This document shows, piece after piece, positions 1-8,739 of a DNA stretch of 64,000 nt. The notes beneath the pieces were generated by a model. The model had not been told where the DNA came from. It did not search any database and saw only the letters and a program-made list of their open reading frames with translations. The number at the start of each line of letters is the position of its first letter. Positions within the stretch are counted from its first letter, which is position 1. Position numbers and translations under genes: made by a program. Source of the stretch: Actinoplanes xinjiangensis. GTDB lineage: Bacteria; Actinomycetota; Actinomycetes; Mycobacteriales; Micromonosporaceae. The stretch covers positions 62,001 to 126,000 of the forward strand of contig NZ_QGGR01000011.1 of the NCBI RefSeq assembly GCF_003148685.1, read 5' to 3'.

Positions 1-1
1 G

Positions 2-1447
2 CTGCGCCTGGCCTGCCAGGTGTCCGGCGGTGACGTGTCGCTGGCGGAGCCGACCCGGTTCCGTGCGTTCCGCCGCCCGGAGCGGCGGATCCTGCTGGCC
101 GCCCTGGACACGGTGATCGGCGCGAGCCCGGCCAAGCTCGCCGACGTCGCCCGCTACGCGGAGCGGTGGAAGCGGCTCGGCGAACGGCTCCACCCGCACG
201 AGTACGGCCAGTGGCCGCAGGCCCAGGCGGTGTTCGCGGTCGCGCGCGGCGAACGGCGGGTGCCGACGCTCGCCGGCCGGGCGGAGACCGCCATCCGCGA
301 CGGCCGGGTCGGCCGGGCCGCGACGGTGCTGTCGGCCGCTCCGGGTCTGCTGCTGCGCTCGGCCGACCGGCTGCTGCGCATCGCGCCGGAGTCCGAGCGT
401 GCCGCGGTGATCGACACGGTGACCGGTGCTCTCGGATCGGCGTCGGGGCGGGTGCTGCTGTCGCTGCGCGAGCACGTCGGCAACCGGCGGACCCCCGACA
501 CCGCCCGGATGTACGTGAACCGGTTCCGCCGTTCCTGGGTCGGCCCGGACACCCGTGCCCCTCTGCCGGCGGAGCTGGTGGAGGAGCTGTCGGCGCTGCT
601 CGACGACGAGATCAGCGCCCGGCTGCCGGAGTGGGAGCATCCGCTGCTGGTCGACCCGGACGTGCTGGACGTGGCCCTGCCGCTGTCCGGCAAGGCGTCC
701 GAGAGCGGCTTCGCGGTGCTGCCACGAGGCTCGCGGGCGCCGGTCTCCGGTGAGCTGCTGCGGTTCTTCATGTACTGGCGGCAGACCGCCCGGCACACCG
801 ACTACGACCTGTCGATGCTGCTGCTCGACGAGGGCTTCCACAGCGCCGGCCAGGTGTCGTGGACGAATCTGCGGGGCAGCGGCATGGTGCACTCCGGTGA
901 CATCACCTCCGCCGAGAACGGTGCGACCGAGTTCATCGACGTGCCGCTGACGATCGAGGCGCCGTACGTGGTGCCGCAGGTCAACATCTACTCCGGTGAG
1001 TCGTTCGAGGAGGTGGCCGAGTCGATGTTCGGCTACCAGACACGCACGAAGGAGCAGAAGGGTGCCCCGTTCGAGCCACGGGCGGTGCGGGCGCGGTCGC
1101 AGATGCGCGGCCGGGGCCGGGTCGCTCTGCCGGTGGTGTTCGTCAAGGGCGAGACCGGTTGGCAGGCGTTGTGGCTGCACCTGTACCTGCACGGCCACCC
1201 GGCTTTCAACCGGGTGGAGGACAACACGTTCACCACGGCGCACCGGGTGCGTGCCCTGGTGGAGCGGCAGTACCTGACCGTGTCCTACCTGGTCGACCGG
1301 TGGCGGGCACGGACCGGCGTGACGGTGTGGGACGGAGCGCTGCCGGACGAGCCGGTCACGTTCGTCGGCGTCGAGGCGCCGGACGGTCTGCCGGAAGGGT
1401 CGGAGATCTACACGCTGGACCGGCTCAGCGAACTGATCCCCGGCTGA
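2..1447 (+). CDS. TerD-domain protein, 5' end cut off by window edge
   Basis: The reading frame is open to the left edge, so the GTG at 20 is probably internal and the N-terminus lies outside the window. The visible 481 residues have a helical front part and, from about residue 255, a TerD-like beta-sandwich: the segment VHSGD followed by an acidic ATEFIDV stretch matches the calcium-binding loop of TerD/CABP proteins, and VNIYSGESFEEV matches their conserved strand. The layout resembles MXAN_6230/SCO0854-type proteins, in which a RING-like N-terminus would precede this part. TerD proteins act in tellurite and general stress responses; the exact role here is unknown. The gene is convergent with the RCC1 gene, with a perfect hairpin between them. 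The TerD-like domain is well supported, the subfamily less so. Confidence 0.7.
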   Translation: MRLACQVSGGDVSLAEPTRFRAFRRPERRILLAALDTVIGASPAKLADVARYAERWKRLGERLHPHEYGQWPQAQAVFAVARGERRVPTLAGRAETAIRDGRVGRAATVLSAAPGLLLRSADRLLRIAPESERAAVIDTVTGALGSASGRVLLSLREHVGNRRTPDTARMYVNRFRRSWVGPDTRAPLPAELVEELSALLDDEISARLPEWEHPLLVDPDVLDVALPLSGKASESGFAVLPRGSRAPVSGELLRFFMYWRQTARHTDYDLSMLLLDEGFHSAGQVSWTNLRGSGMVHSGDITSAENGATEFIDVPLTIEAPYVVPQVNIYSGESFEEVAESMFGYQTRTKEQKGAPFEPRAVRARSQMRGRGRVALPVVFVKGETGWQALWLHLYLHGHPAFNRVEDNTFTTAHRVRALVERQYLTVSYLVDRWRARTGVTVWDGALPDEPVTFVGVEAPDGLPEGSEIYTLDRLSELIPG

Positions 1448-1553
1448 TCACCGACCACCGAGGTCATGCGGGCGCTTCCTTCTATTTCCGTTCAAATCGG
1501 GAACCTCCGCCATGCGGGGGATCTGGCATACAGTGCCCGCGCTTCCCTCGGCC

Positions 1554-1586
1554 CGTGGCCGGCGGCTCATCGAGCCGCCGGCCACG
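1554..1586. terminator. Bidirectional terminator hairpin
   Basis: A perfect 15-bp stem (CGTGGCCGGCGGCTC and its complement) closes a 3-base loop between two converging genes. There is no clear T-tract, as is common in actinobacteria. It should serve both strands. Confidence 0.8.
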
Positions 1587-1592
1587 ACCTTC

Positions 1593-3725
1593 TCACGGCA
1601 CCGGGACCGCCCGCCGGACGGTGAGCGCCCGGCCCAGCTGCCCGACGGCGTTGTCACCCCAGCACCACAGACTCCGATCGGTACGGATCCCGCAGGTGTG
1701 CGATCCACCCGGTGCCACGGTGCGCCAGGACGCCCTACCCGACCGGACCGGCTCGTCCCGGTCGGTGGCCGTGCCGTCGCCGAGCTGGCCCGCGTTGTTG
1801 CCGCCCCAGCACCACAGGCTCGCGTCGGTACGGATGCCGCAGTCCACCGAGGAGCTGACGGCGATGTCCGCCCAGTCCCGGTCGGCGGTGATCGGCCGCG
1901 GCGCGGCGAAGAGCGGGGTGACGCCGCCGCCCCAGCACCACAGCCGGTGATCGGTGTCGACGGCGCAGGACCTGACGTATCCGGCGTCGAGCGAGACGAC
2001 ACCGGCCAGGCCGACCGGCCCACCAGCCGTGGTGGCGGCGCCGTCCCCACGCTGCCCGAGGAAGTCCTCGCCCCAGCACCACACCTTCCCGGCCGTGTCG
2101 CGACCGCAGGTGTGCCGGTCGGCGGCGGTCACCTCCACCCAGGTCGTGGCGAGGCCGGTACGGACCCGGGTGAGCGGCAGGTCCCCTCGCGACAACCCGT
2201 CGGCGATCTGACCGTAGGTGTTGTCCCCCCAGCACCGGAGAGTGCCGTCGGTGCGGACGGCACACGCGTGCGACCCACCGACCGTGACACCCGTCCACCC
2301 GGCGCGGTCACCGACCCGCCGGGGCCGGAGGGCGGGACCGTCGGTGGGCACGTCACCCCAGCACCACAGCGTCGCGCCGGCCCGGACGGCGCAGGTGGTC
2401 CCGTTGCCGGCCGCCACCGACCGCCACGTCCCGCCGACGGGAGCGGGCGTCGCCCGGGGAACCATCCGGCCGTCGCCGAGTTGACCGTGGGCGTTGCCGC
2501 CCCAGCACCACAGCGATCCGCTCGTCCGAACGGCGCAGGTGTGCCTCTCCCCGACGGCGACGTCCGCCCAGTCCGTGCCGTCGCCGACCCGGACCGCGGA
2601 GGGCATGCTGGTCGACGGCACGAACGTCCCGTCACCGAGGAGACCGCCGAGGTTGTCGCCCCAGCACCACAGGCGGCCGGCGGTGGTCAGCGCACACGAG
2701 TACCGGAGACCGGCGACGACCGTCCGTGTGGTCAGGTCGGCGTTCACCGTGACCGGGCCGGACGAGCTCACCGTCGTGCCGTCGCCGAGTTCACCGTTGT
2801 CGTTCTCGCCCCAGCAGCGGGTCCGGCCGTCGGTGGTCACCGCGCAGGTGTGGTTCATGCCGGCCGCGACGGAGGCCCACGACGTCCCGGCTCCGGCCCG
2901 CACCGGAACGTCCCGGTCGACGACGGTGCCGTCGCCGAGCCTGCCCGCCTCGTTGCCGCCCCAGCACCACAGTGCGTGTCCGGTGTCGACGGCGCACGTG
3001 TGATCCTGGGTCGTGGCCAGGGCGGTCCAGGTCGCCGCGGTGCCCACCTGCACCGGTACCGTCCGGCTGCGCTGGTTCGGGCCGATGCCGAGTTCCCCGC
3101 GCAGGCCGAATCCCCAGCACCACAGCGTGCGGTCGGTCCGGATGCCACAGGTGTGCGACGCGCCGAGGTCGACGGCGGCCCAGGTCTGCGTCCCGATCCG
3201 GGTCGGGCTCCAGCGGTCGGTGCCGGTGCCGTCGCCGAGCATGTGGTTGGCGTTGGATCCCCAGCACCACAGGCTCCGGTCGGTGCGGATCGCACACGAC
3301 GCCTGCGACGACGTACTGACCGAGGCCCAGATCGTCGCGGTGCCGACCCGGGCCGGCCGCGGGGTCGACGTGCCGGCGTCACCGAGCCCGAGCTGACCAT
3401 AGGTGTGCGAGCCCCAGCACCACAGGCTGCCGTCGGTGCGGGTGGCGCAGGTGTGGGTCGTGCCCGGCGACACCGACGCCCAGTTCCGGGCGTCGCCCAC
3501 CCGGACCGGCGCGCCGCGGTGCACGTCCGTGCCGTCACCGAGCATGCCGCCGAAGTTGTGACCCCAGCACCACAGGGTGCCGTCGCTGCGGATGGCACAG
3601 GTCGCGTCGCCGCTGCCGGTGGACACCGACGACCAGGTCATCGGCGTCGCCGCCCGTGCGGGAACGGCCAGAACCGTGAGCAGGCACAGCACCACCGTCA
3701 GAACGTGACGTCGCGATACCGGCAT
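1593..3725 (-). CDS. Secreted RCC1-repeat (beta-propeller) protein A
   Basis: This 710-residue protein has a Sec signal (MPVSRRHVLT, hydrophobic core, cleavage after VPARA) followed by 14 copies of a roughly 50-residue RCC1-type repeat, each centred on LWCWG and usually followed by GQLGDGT. RCC1 blades form seven-bladed propellers, so 14 repeats suggest two propellers in tandem or one large ring. Each repeat has a Cys in CAIRTDG-like strands and one in WCWG, so disulfides outside the cell are plausible. The start was chosen by GGGAGGA seven bases upstream; an upstream GTG has no such site. A paralogue of equal repeat number lies at 58131-60293. Binding partner unknown. Codon bias creates a long spurious frame on the opposite strand. 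Confidence 0.88.
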   Translation of the reverse strand: MPVSRRHVLTVVLCLLTVLAVPARAATPMTWSSVSTGSGDATCAIRSDGTLWCWGHNFGGMLGDGTDVHRGAPVRVGDARNWASVSPGTTHTCATRTDGSLWCWGSHTYGQLGLGDAGTSTPRPARVGTATIWASVSTSSQASCAIRTDRSLWCWGSNANHMLGDGTGTDRWSPTRIGTQTWAAVDLGASHTCGIRTDRTLWCWGFGLRGELGIGPNQRSRTVPVQVGTAATWTALATTQDHTCAVDTGHALWCWGGNEAGRLGDGTVVDRDVPVRAGAGTSWASVAAGMNHTCAVTTDGRTRCWGENDNGELGDGTTVSSSGPVTVNADLTTRTVVAGLRYSCALTTAGRLWCWGDNLGGLLGDGTFVPSTSMPSAVRVGDGTDWADVAVGERHTCAVRTSGSLWCWGGNAHGQLGDGRMVPRATPAPVGGTWRSVAAGNGTTCAVRAGATLWCWGDVPTDGPALRPRRVGDRAGWTGVTVGGSHACAVRTDGTLRCWGDNTYGQIADGLSRGDLPLTRVRTGLATTWVEVTAADRHTCGRDTAGKVWCWGEDFLGQRGDGAATTAGGPVGLAGVVSLDAGYVRSCAVDTDHRLWCWGGGVTPLFAAPRPITADRDWADIAVSSSVDCGIRTDASLWCWGGNNAGQLGDGTATDRDEPVRSGRASWRTVAPGGSHTCGIRTDRSLWCWGDNAVGQLGRALTVRRAVPVP

Positions 3726-3931
3726 CGTCTTCCTCCCGGAAGGACTAGTTGATCTTCCTGTCCGGCTCAACGAGGCGCCGCGAGAACCGTGATCACGGCG
3801 GCGGTGACCGACCGCTTCCGCCCGAAAGGCGCGGTGTCGGGCGTGACGACCCGCCTGCGTCGCGTGGTGGCCACGGCCGGGTGTAGCTTCCGGGGGCGGT
3901 CCACGGCGTACCAGATGAGGTGGTTGATCTC

Positions 3932-4651
3932 ATGTCGTCCGATCTTCATGCGGCATCGTTCGGGAGTGCCGCGGAGGCCTACCAGCGGGGTCGCCCGCCC
4001 TATCCGGCGGAGGCGGTGGCGTGGGCGGTGCCGCCGCGGGCCCGGCGCGTGCTCGATCTCGGCGCCGGCACCGGGAAGCTCACCCGGGCGCTGCTGGACG
4101 CCGGATTCGACGTCGACGCCGTCGAGCCGTCGCCTCAAATGCGCGATCAACTCGCGGTTTCCGCTGGTCAGGCTTCCATCTTCGAGGGTACGGGGGAGAG
4201 CGTCCCGCTTCCTGACGCGTCCGTGGACGCCGTCGTGTGCGCGCAGGCCTGGCACTGGGTCGACCCCGCGCGGGCCGTCCCGGAGATGGCCCGGGTGCTG
4301 CGGCCCGGCGGCACCCTGAGCCTGATCTGGAACGTGCGCGACCACACCGAACCGTGGGTCGCCGCCCTCGACGACGTGCTGCACCGGCACACCCGCGACG
4401 AGATCGACACCGCCCCGCGGATCGGCGGCCCGTTCGGTGACCCGGAGCGTGCCGAGTTCCGCTGGCGGCACACCCTCGACCGCGCCGAACTGCAGGACAT
4501 GGTCGCGTCCCGCAGCTACGTCATCCTGCTGTCCGAACCCGACCGGCGGGCCCTGCTCGACAGCATTCTCGACCTTCTCGACCGGCACGGCCTGGGCGAG
4601 CGGTTCGAGCTGCCCTACGTCACCCGCTGCACCCGGGCCCGGCTGCGCTGA
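3932..4651 (+). CDS. Class I SAM-dependent methyltransferase
   Basis: A 239-residue Methyltransf_11-type protein. Motif I is VLDLGAGTGKLT near residue 40; the acidic motif II is VDAVEPS; a DAVVCAQAWHWVDP segment and RVLRPGGTLSLIWN complete the Rossmann core. This is the small cytoplasmic family whose members start with FGSAAEAYQRGRPPYP; the protein at 32821 has the same opening. Substrate unknown. The ATG at 3932 is preceded by GAGG at about 11 bases; an in-frame GTG four codons earlier is less likely. The 3' end converges on the LuxR-type gene with a hairpin over both stop codons. Confidence 0.85.
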   Translation: MSSDLHAASFGSAAEAYQRGRPPYPAEAVAWAVPPRARRVLDLGAGTGKLTRALLDAGFDVDAVEPSPQMRDQLAVSAGQASIFEGTGESVPLPDASVDAVVCAQAWHWVDPARAVPEMARVLRPGGTLSLIWNVRDHTEPWVAALDDVLHRHTRDEIDTAPRIGGPFGDPERAEFRWRHTLDRAELQDMVASRSYVILLSEPDRRALLDSILDLLDRHGLGERFELPYVTRCTRARLR

Positions 4652-4669
4652 CCGGCGCCGCCGGTCAGC
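4647..4669. terminator. Hairpin overlapping two convergent stop codons
   Basis: A 9-bp perfect stem GCTGACCGG/CCGGTCAGC with a 5-base loop covers the stop codons of the methyltransferase and the LuxR-type regulator, so it probably terminates both. Confidence 0.6.
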
Positions 4670-7397
4670 GGCCGACCAGCTCGCCCACCTCGGTACGCGA
4701 CGACACACCCAGTTTCCGCAGAATGTTGGACACGTGCACCGCCGCCGTCTTCGGGGAGATGTAGAGCCGCTGCGCCAGTTCGGTATTGGTCAGCCCGTCA
4801 CTGATCAGCACCGCCACCTCCCGCTCGCGCGGGGTGAGCGCGGCCGGCCCGGTGACCGCCGGCGGCGCGTCCACCGGCGCCATACCCAGCTGGGCGCGCA
4901 CCCGGTCGAACTGCTCGACCCGCCAGCCCCGCCACGCCGCCAGCAGCGCGGCGGCCGCCTCGATCTGCTCCTGCGCCTCGGCGCGCCGGTCGGCCGCCAG
5001 CAGACAGCGGGCGGCGCCCACCCGGACGGTCCCGCGGACCGCCGGCCCCAACGGGTTCGCCTCGGTGATCGACAGGTAGCCGGTCAGCGCCTCGGCATGG
5101 CGCCCGTGGGCCTCGGCGACCTGCGCCTCCACCAGAACCCGGTGCGCGTCCCACACCTCGGAGTCCAGCAGGACGGCCGCCATCCGGTCCAGATCACCGG
5201 CCGGCAGCCCCAGCTCCAGGGCCGCCGAGATCAGGTCGTGGGCCTGCTCCCCGCTGCGCCACGTCTGCCCCTCCAACGCGGTGACCAGCTCACCGAGTGC
5301 GGCTTCGGCCCGTGGACGGTCGTGGCGACGGCACGCCAGATGGAACGTGAGCCCCGGAATCACCGTCGGTGGATTGTTCGGCAGAGCGGCCAGATCGGTG
5401 ATGAGCTGCTCGACCTGGTCCAGCTCGCCGGCCTCCAGCGACAGCCCGGCCAAAAACACCCCGTGGTAGTCGGCCCACCGCCCGCGCCGGCGCAGACTGC
5501 GGTCCTGTGCCCGGCCCTCCTGCAGTGCCGCGACCGCCGCGCCCAGGTCACCGGCCCGCAACGCCAGCCGCGCCCGCCCCTGGAAATAGGCGGCCACCGC
5601 TAGCGACTCGAACCCGGCCCGTTCGGCGTTGACCCGCATCCGCTCCAGGATCTCGGCATGCTCGGCCGGTGACGGCGGTTCCCCGTGCACCAGCACGTTG
5701 AGCGCCCGCGCCGCGAGCACCCACTCACCGGCCTGCTCCGCCTCGTGGACCAGCGCCGACAGGATCTTGCCACCGGCGGCGGCGGTCTGCGGCCAGTCCG
5801 CCAGCGCCGAACCCTTCTCCAGCAGCGCCGTCAGCCGCACGCTCGGCAGGTCGAACTCGTCGGCCAGCGCCAGCGCCCGGTCCGCCCAGAGCAGCGCGGT
5901 GTCGGTGTCGTCGTACAGATACGCCGACTGGGCGATCGCCGTCATCGCCCGCGCCTGCCCGGCGCCCGGCGGAAGCTGCGCGATCAGGTTCTCGATGTCC
6001 GCGGTCAGCGCCCGCACCTCGGCCGCCTCCCGCGACTCCCACGCCAGCCGGACCAGCAGATACAGCGCCTCCGCCTGATCCGACGGGTCACCGGCCCGCT
6101 CCCGCCAGCGCCGCCCGTACCGCAGCGCGTCGTCGAGCAGCCCGGCCAGCCACGCCGCCCGCGCCGCCGCCCCGAGCAGCTCGGGATCCTCCGGAACCTC
6201 GTCCAGACCCATCTCGGCCAACTGCAGCGCCTGATACGCCGAGCCGATCGACAGATACAGCGCCGCACCGTGCCGGGCCGCCGCGATCATGTCCTCGTAC
6301 CGCCCGGCGCCGCGGGCGTGGTGCGCGACCATCGCCGGATCGGAGCCGCCGCCGCGCAACAGCACGTCCAGCGCCGCCTCGTGCAGCCGCCGCCGCTGCC
6401 GGCCCAGCATCTGCCCGGCGATCGCCTCCCGCACCAGTGCGTGCCGGAACGCGAACTCGTCCTCACCCGACTCCACCAGCACACCGCGCGTCACCAGGGT
6501 GCGCAGCACGGCGATCAGCTCGTCCTCGCCGGTACCGGTGACGTCGGCCAGCAGGTCGAACAGGATGCGATGGCCGAGCACGGTGGCCGCCTCGACGATC
6601 CGGTGACTGACCGGATCGAGATCCTCCACCTGGCGCCGCAGCACATCGGCGAGACTCCACGGCAGCGGCTGGTCGACGAGCGCCTCCAGGTCGTAGCCGG
6701 GCAGGGCCCGCAGAAGCTCCTCGAGGAAGAACGGATTACCGCCGGTGCGCTGGTGCAGAGCCGTCGCGGCCCGCAACGGGGCCGGTCCGCCGATGGCCGC
6801 CGCGAGCAGGGCCGCGGTCTGCGCCGGCGACAACCGATCCAGCCGTACGTGGGTGACGGCATGCCGTCGTTCGAGCTGGGCGAGCAGCCCCGCCACCGGC
6901 TGGCGCCGGGTCACCTCGTCCGGCCGGTACGTCCCGATCAGCAGCCGCGGCCCGGGCTGGTCGGCGATCCGCTCGAACAGGGCGGCACTCTCCGAGTCGG
7001 CCCAGTGCAGATCCTCGAAGACGATCACCGCCGGGGACCCGCCGATCAGGTCGGCCAGAATCGCCAGGCCGGTGTGCAGCCGCTCGACCGGGCTGCGCTC
7101 GGCATCGGACAGGGCGGCCAGCCGGGCGCCGTCGACCTCGGGCCGGCCGTCGATCGCGTCGAGCAGCACCTCGTACGGCCGGGCCAGCGACCCGGGCTCG
7201 GCCTGCCCGACCAGGACGATCGTCCCCGCCGGCACGATGTCGATCAGCTCCTGAACCAGCCGTGTCTTACCGATGCCCGGCTCACCGGCGATGATCGCCA
7301 CCGCCGGCTCACGGGACTTCGCCAGCTGCGCCAGCCGGCGCAGCTCACCGGCCCGGCCGATCATCACCGGGCTGGCACCACCGCGGTTGGTTCGCAC
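4665..7397 (-). CDS. Large ATP-binding LuxR-family (LAL) regulator
   Basis: At 910 residues this has the usual LAL size. It has an N-terminal AAA/STAND ATPase with Walker A GEPGIGKT (residues 38-45) and Walker B VIVFEDLHWAD (about 125-135), a long alpha-helical TPR-like middle, and a C-terminal LuxR HTH (about 845-905) with TPREREV, TNTELAQRLYIS and KTAAVHVSNILRKLG. Such proteins are ATP-dependent transcriptional activators that respond to unknown small ligands, often near metabolic genes. The GTG start has TACCCT six bases before it, which fits a leaderless transcript; an ATG 11 codons in is the alternative. It stands alone between the methyltransferase and the FKBP gene, so a target cannot be read from context. 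Confidence 0.9.
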   Translation of the reverse strand: MRTNRGGASPVMIGRAGELRRLAQLAKSREPAVAIIAGEPGIGKTRLVQELIDIVPAGTIVLVGQAEPGSLARPYEVLLDAIDGRPEVDGARLAALSDAERSPVERLHTGLAILADLIGGSPAVIVFEDLHWADSESAALFERIADQPGPRLLIGTYRPDEVTRRQPVAGLLAQLERRHAVTHVRLDRLSPAQTAALLAAAIGGPAPLRAATALHQRTGGNPFFLEELLRALPGYDLEALVDQPLPWSLADVLRRQVEDLDPVSHRIVEAATVLGHRILFDLLADVTGTGEDELIAVLRTLVTRGVLVESGEDEFAFRHALVREAIAGQMLGRQRRRLHEAALDVLLRGGGSDPAMVAHHARGAGRYEDMIAAARHGAALYLSIGSAYQALQLAEMGLDEVPEDPELLGAAARAAWLAGLLDDALRYGRRWRERAGDPSDQAEALYLLVRLAWESREAAEVRALTADIENLIAQLPPGAGQARAMTAIAQSAYLYDDTDTALLWADRALALADEFDLPSVRLTALLEKGSALADWPQTAAAGGKILSALVHEAEQAGEWVLAARALNVLVHGEPPSPAEHAEILERMRVNAERAGFESLAVAAYFQGRARLALRAGDLGAAVAALQEGRAQDRSLRRRGRWADYHGVFLAGLSLEAGELDQVEQLITDLAALPNNPPTVIPGLTFHLACRRHDRPRAEAALGELVTALEGQTWRSGEQAHDLISAALELGLPAGDLDRMAAVLLDSEVWDAHRVLVEAQVAEAHGRHAEALTGYLSITEANPLGPAVRGTVRVGAARCLLAADRRAEAQEQIEAAAALLAAWRGWRVEQFDRVRAQLGMAPVDAPPAVTGPAALTPREREVAVLISDGLTNTELAQRLYISPKTAAVHVSNILRKLGVSSRTEVGELVGR

Positions 7398-7575
7398 GAC
7401 GCCAGGGTACCGGCGGGCCGTCCGCGCGCTCGACGCTCAGGCGTGCCCGGCCGGCACCTATCTGGACATCCCGTCGCGCCGCCCCGCCCGGCTCTGCGCC
7501 GACCACGGGAGGTGAACATCCGGTCACCCAGGGGCTGACAGGGTATGTCGCCCGGTCGTGTCGTATCGTCGGGCC

Positions 7576-8286
7576 GTGCCCGAATCTTCAGTGAGCCGCG
7601 ACAGCGCGGCCGTCAAACGTGCCGTCGCAGGTCCGCCGCGTAAGAACGCCGGTGGGCCGCCACTGAAGACGAAGGCGGAGAAGCGCGCCGAGGCCAAGGT
7701 CAACCGGGCGCGCGCCCGGGCGATGCAGAAACGCCGGCAGGCACTGTCCGTCGCGGGCGCCGCGCTGGCCGTGGTCGCCGTCGTCGTCGGGCTGGCCCTG
7801 TGGATCACCACCACACCCACGACGGAGCCGACCTCCACCACCCCGGCCGCGAGCACCGACGCCGGTGCCGCCCCCGAGCCGAGCGCGGCGTTCCCGAACC
7901 TGCCCGCCGGTGCCGACCCCGCCCTGGCCAAGAAGCCGGCCACGACCGCCGGCACGGGCAAGGTCACCGAGCTCAAGGTGACACCCCTCATCGAGGGCAC
8001 CGGGGCGGCCGTCGAGGCCGGTCAGACGATCGAGGTCAACTACGTCGGTGTCACCTACACCGACGGCAAGGAATTCGACGCGTCGTGGAAGCGCTCGGAG
8101 GCGTTCAGCTTCCAGGTCGGCGCCGGCAACGTCATCCCGGGCTGGGACAAGGGCCTGGTCGGCGTCAAGGTCGGCAGCCGTGTCCAGCTCGACATCCCGG
8201 CGGACATGGCCTACGGCGACAACCCGGGCGGCGGCCGCCCCGCCGGAGCGCTGCGCTTCATCGTCGACGTCCTCTCGGCGTCGTGA
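7576..8286 (+). CDS. Membrane-anchored FKBP-type peptidyl-prolyl isomerase
   Basis: A 236-residue protein with a basic cytoplasmic head, one membrane segment (about 57-77), a Thr/Ala-rich linker and a C-terminal FKBP domain (about 140-236) with TIEVNYVG, FDASW, VIPGWDKGLVG and AYGDNPGGG. It should speed proline isomerisation during folding of exported proteins at the outer membrane face. The GTG start is preceded by TATCGT six bases upstream, suggesting a leaderless mRNA; a GTG six codons earlier is possible. The last codons (LSAS, stop) lie in the first unit of a 20-bp tandem repeat, which is unusual and is listed separately. Confidence 0.9.
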   Translation: MPESSVSRDSAAVKRAVAGPPRKNAGGPPLKTKAEKRAEAKVNRARARAMQKRRQALSVAGAALAVVAVVVGLALWITTTPTTEPTSTTPAASTDAGAAPEPSAAFPNLPAGADPALAKKPATTAGTGKVTELKVTPLIEGTGAAVEAGQTIEVNYVGVTYTDGKEFDASWKRSEAFSFQVGAGNVIPGWDKGLVGVKVGSRVQLDIPADMAYGDNPGGGRPAGALRFIVDVLSAS

Positions 8287-8370
8287 CCGTCCTCTCGGCG
8301 TCGTGACCGTCCTCTCGGCGTCGTGACCGTCCTCTCGGCGTCGTGACCGCCCTCTCGGCGTCCTGACCGC
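8271..8370 (+). repeat. Five 20-bp tandem repeats across the FKBP stop codon
   Basis: Five head-to-tail copies of CCTCTCGGCGTCGTGACCGT; the first three are identical, copy 4 ends in C and copy 5 differs at two positions. Copy 1 contains the FKBP stop codon. Because 20 is not a multiple of three, copies 1 to 3 place the same peptide end (LSAS then stop) in all three forward frames. Confidence 0.97.
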
Positions 8371-8385
8371 CTCGCCGCGCGAGGC
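8369..8385 (+). terminator. Possible terminator after the tandem repeats
   Basis: GCCTCG and CGAGGC pair perfectly around a 5-base loop just downstream of the repeats. The stem is short and lacks a T-tract, so this is a candidate only. Confidence 0.4.
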
Positions 8386-8576
8386 CGTCCGTTGGAGCAG
8401 TTTCGCGTAGGCGGGCGATCATCTTCGGCCGATCTGCGAGCCCACGTGTGGGTGAGGGCTGCTTCCCGGCCCGGGAAAGAGCCCTGACCCACAGGTGGAC
8501 GATCGAATGGCCGCCGAAGTGGACACGCCGTCTCTGGTCGGGCCGGCGGCGGTCGGGGCTTGCGGCAGGAGGGGGT

Positions 8577-8711
8577 ATGCCGGTGAGGATCCGCAGGACC
8601 GGTCCCGGTGACGTCGAGGCGATCGCCTTCGCCGAGGTCCGCCGTGAGGCGAACCGCAAGCCCGGCCGACTGGACTCCGTATGGCTACAGCGGCGGCCGG
8701 GCGGGCGCTGA
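8577..8711 (+). pseudogene. N-terminal remnant of a GNAT-type acetyltransferase
   Basis: An excellent ribosome binding site (AGGAGGGGG just before ATG) starts a 44-residue frame opening MPVRIRRTGPGDVEAIAFAE, which resembles the first strand and helix of GNAT N-acetyltransferases. It then runs into Arg/Pro-rich sequence and stops, with no acetyl-CoA-binding motif. I read it as a truncated gene end left by deletion; a genuine small protein is possible but less likely. The converging kinase gene starts its 3' end 28 bases later. Confidence 0.45.
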
Positions 8712-8739
8712 CCCTGTCACCGGAGCCGTGCCGGGTGTG

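Noticed and set aside
1512..3752. Long open frame on the plus strand opposite the RCC1 gene
   Set aside because: It is the reverse side of a repetitive GC-rich gene; it has no ribosome binding site and its repeated PAPQ-like motifs are the antisense of WCWG.
5685..7538. 617-codon frame opposite the LuxR-type gene
   Set aside because: Low-complexity Arg/Pro/Gln-rich translation; the minus strand encodes a full LAL protein.
8271..8370. CRISPR-like array
   Set aside because: The 20-bp units are directly adjacent with no spacers.
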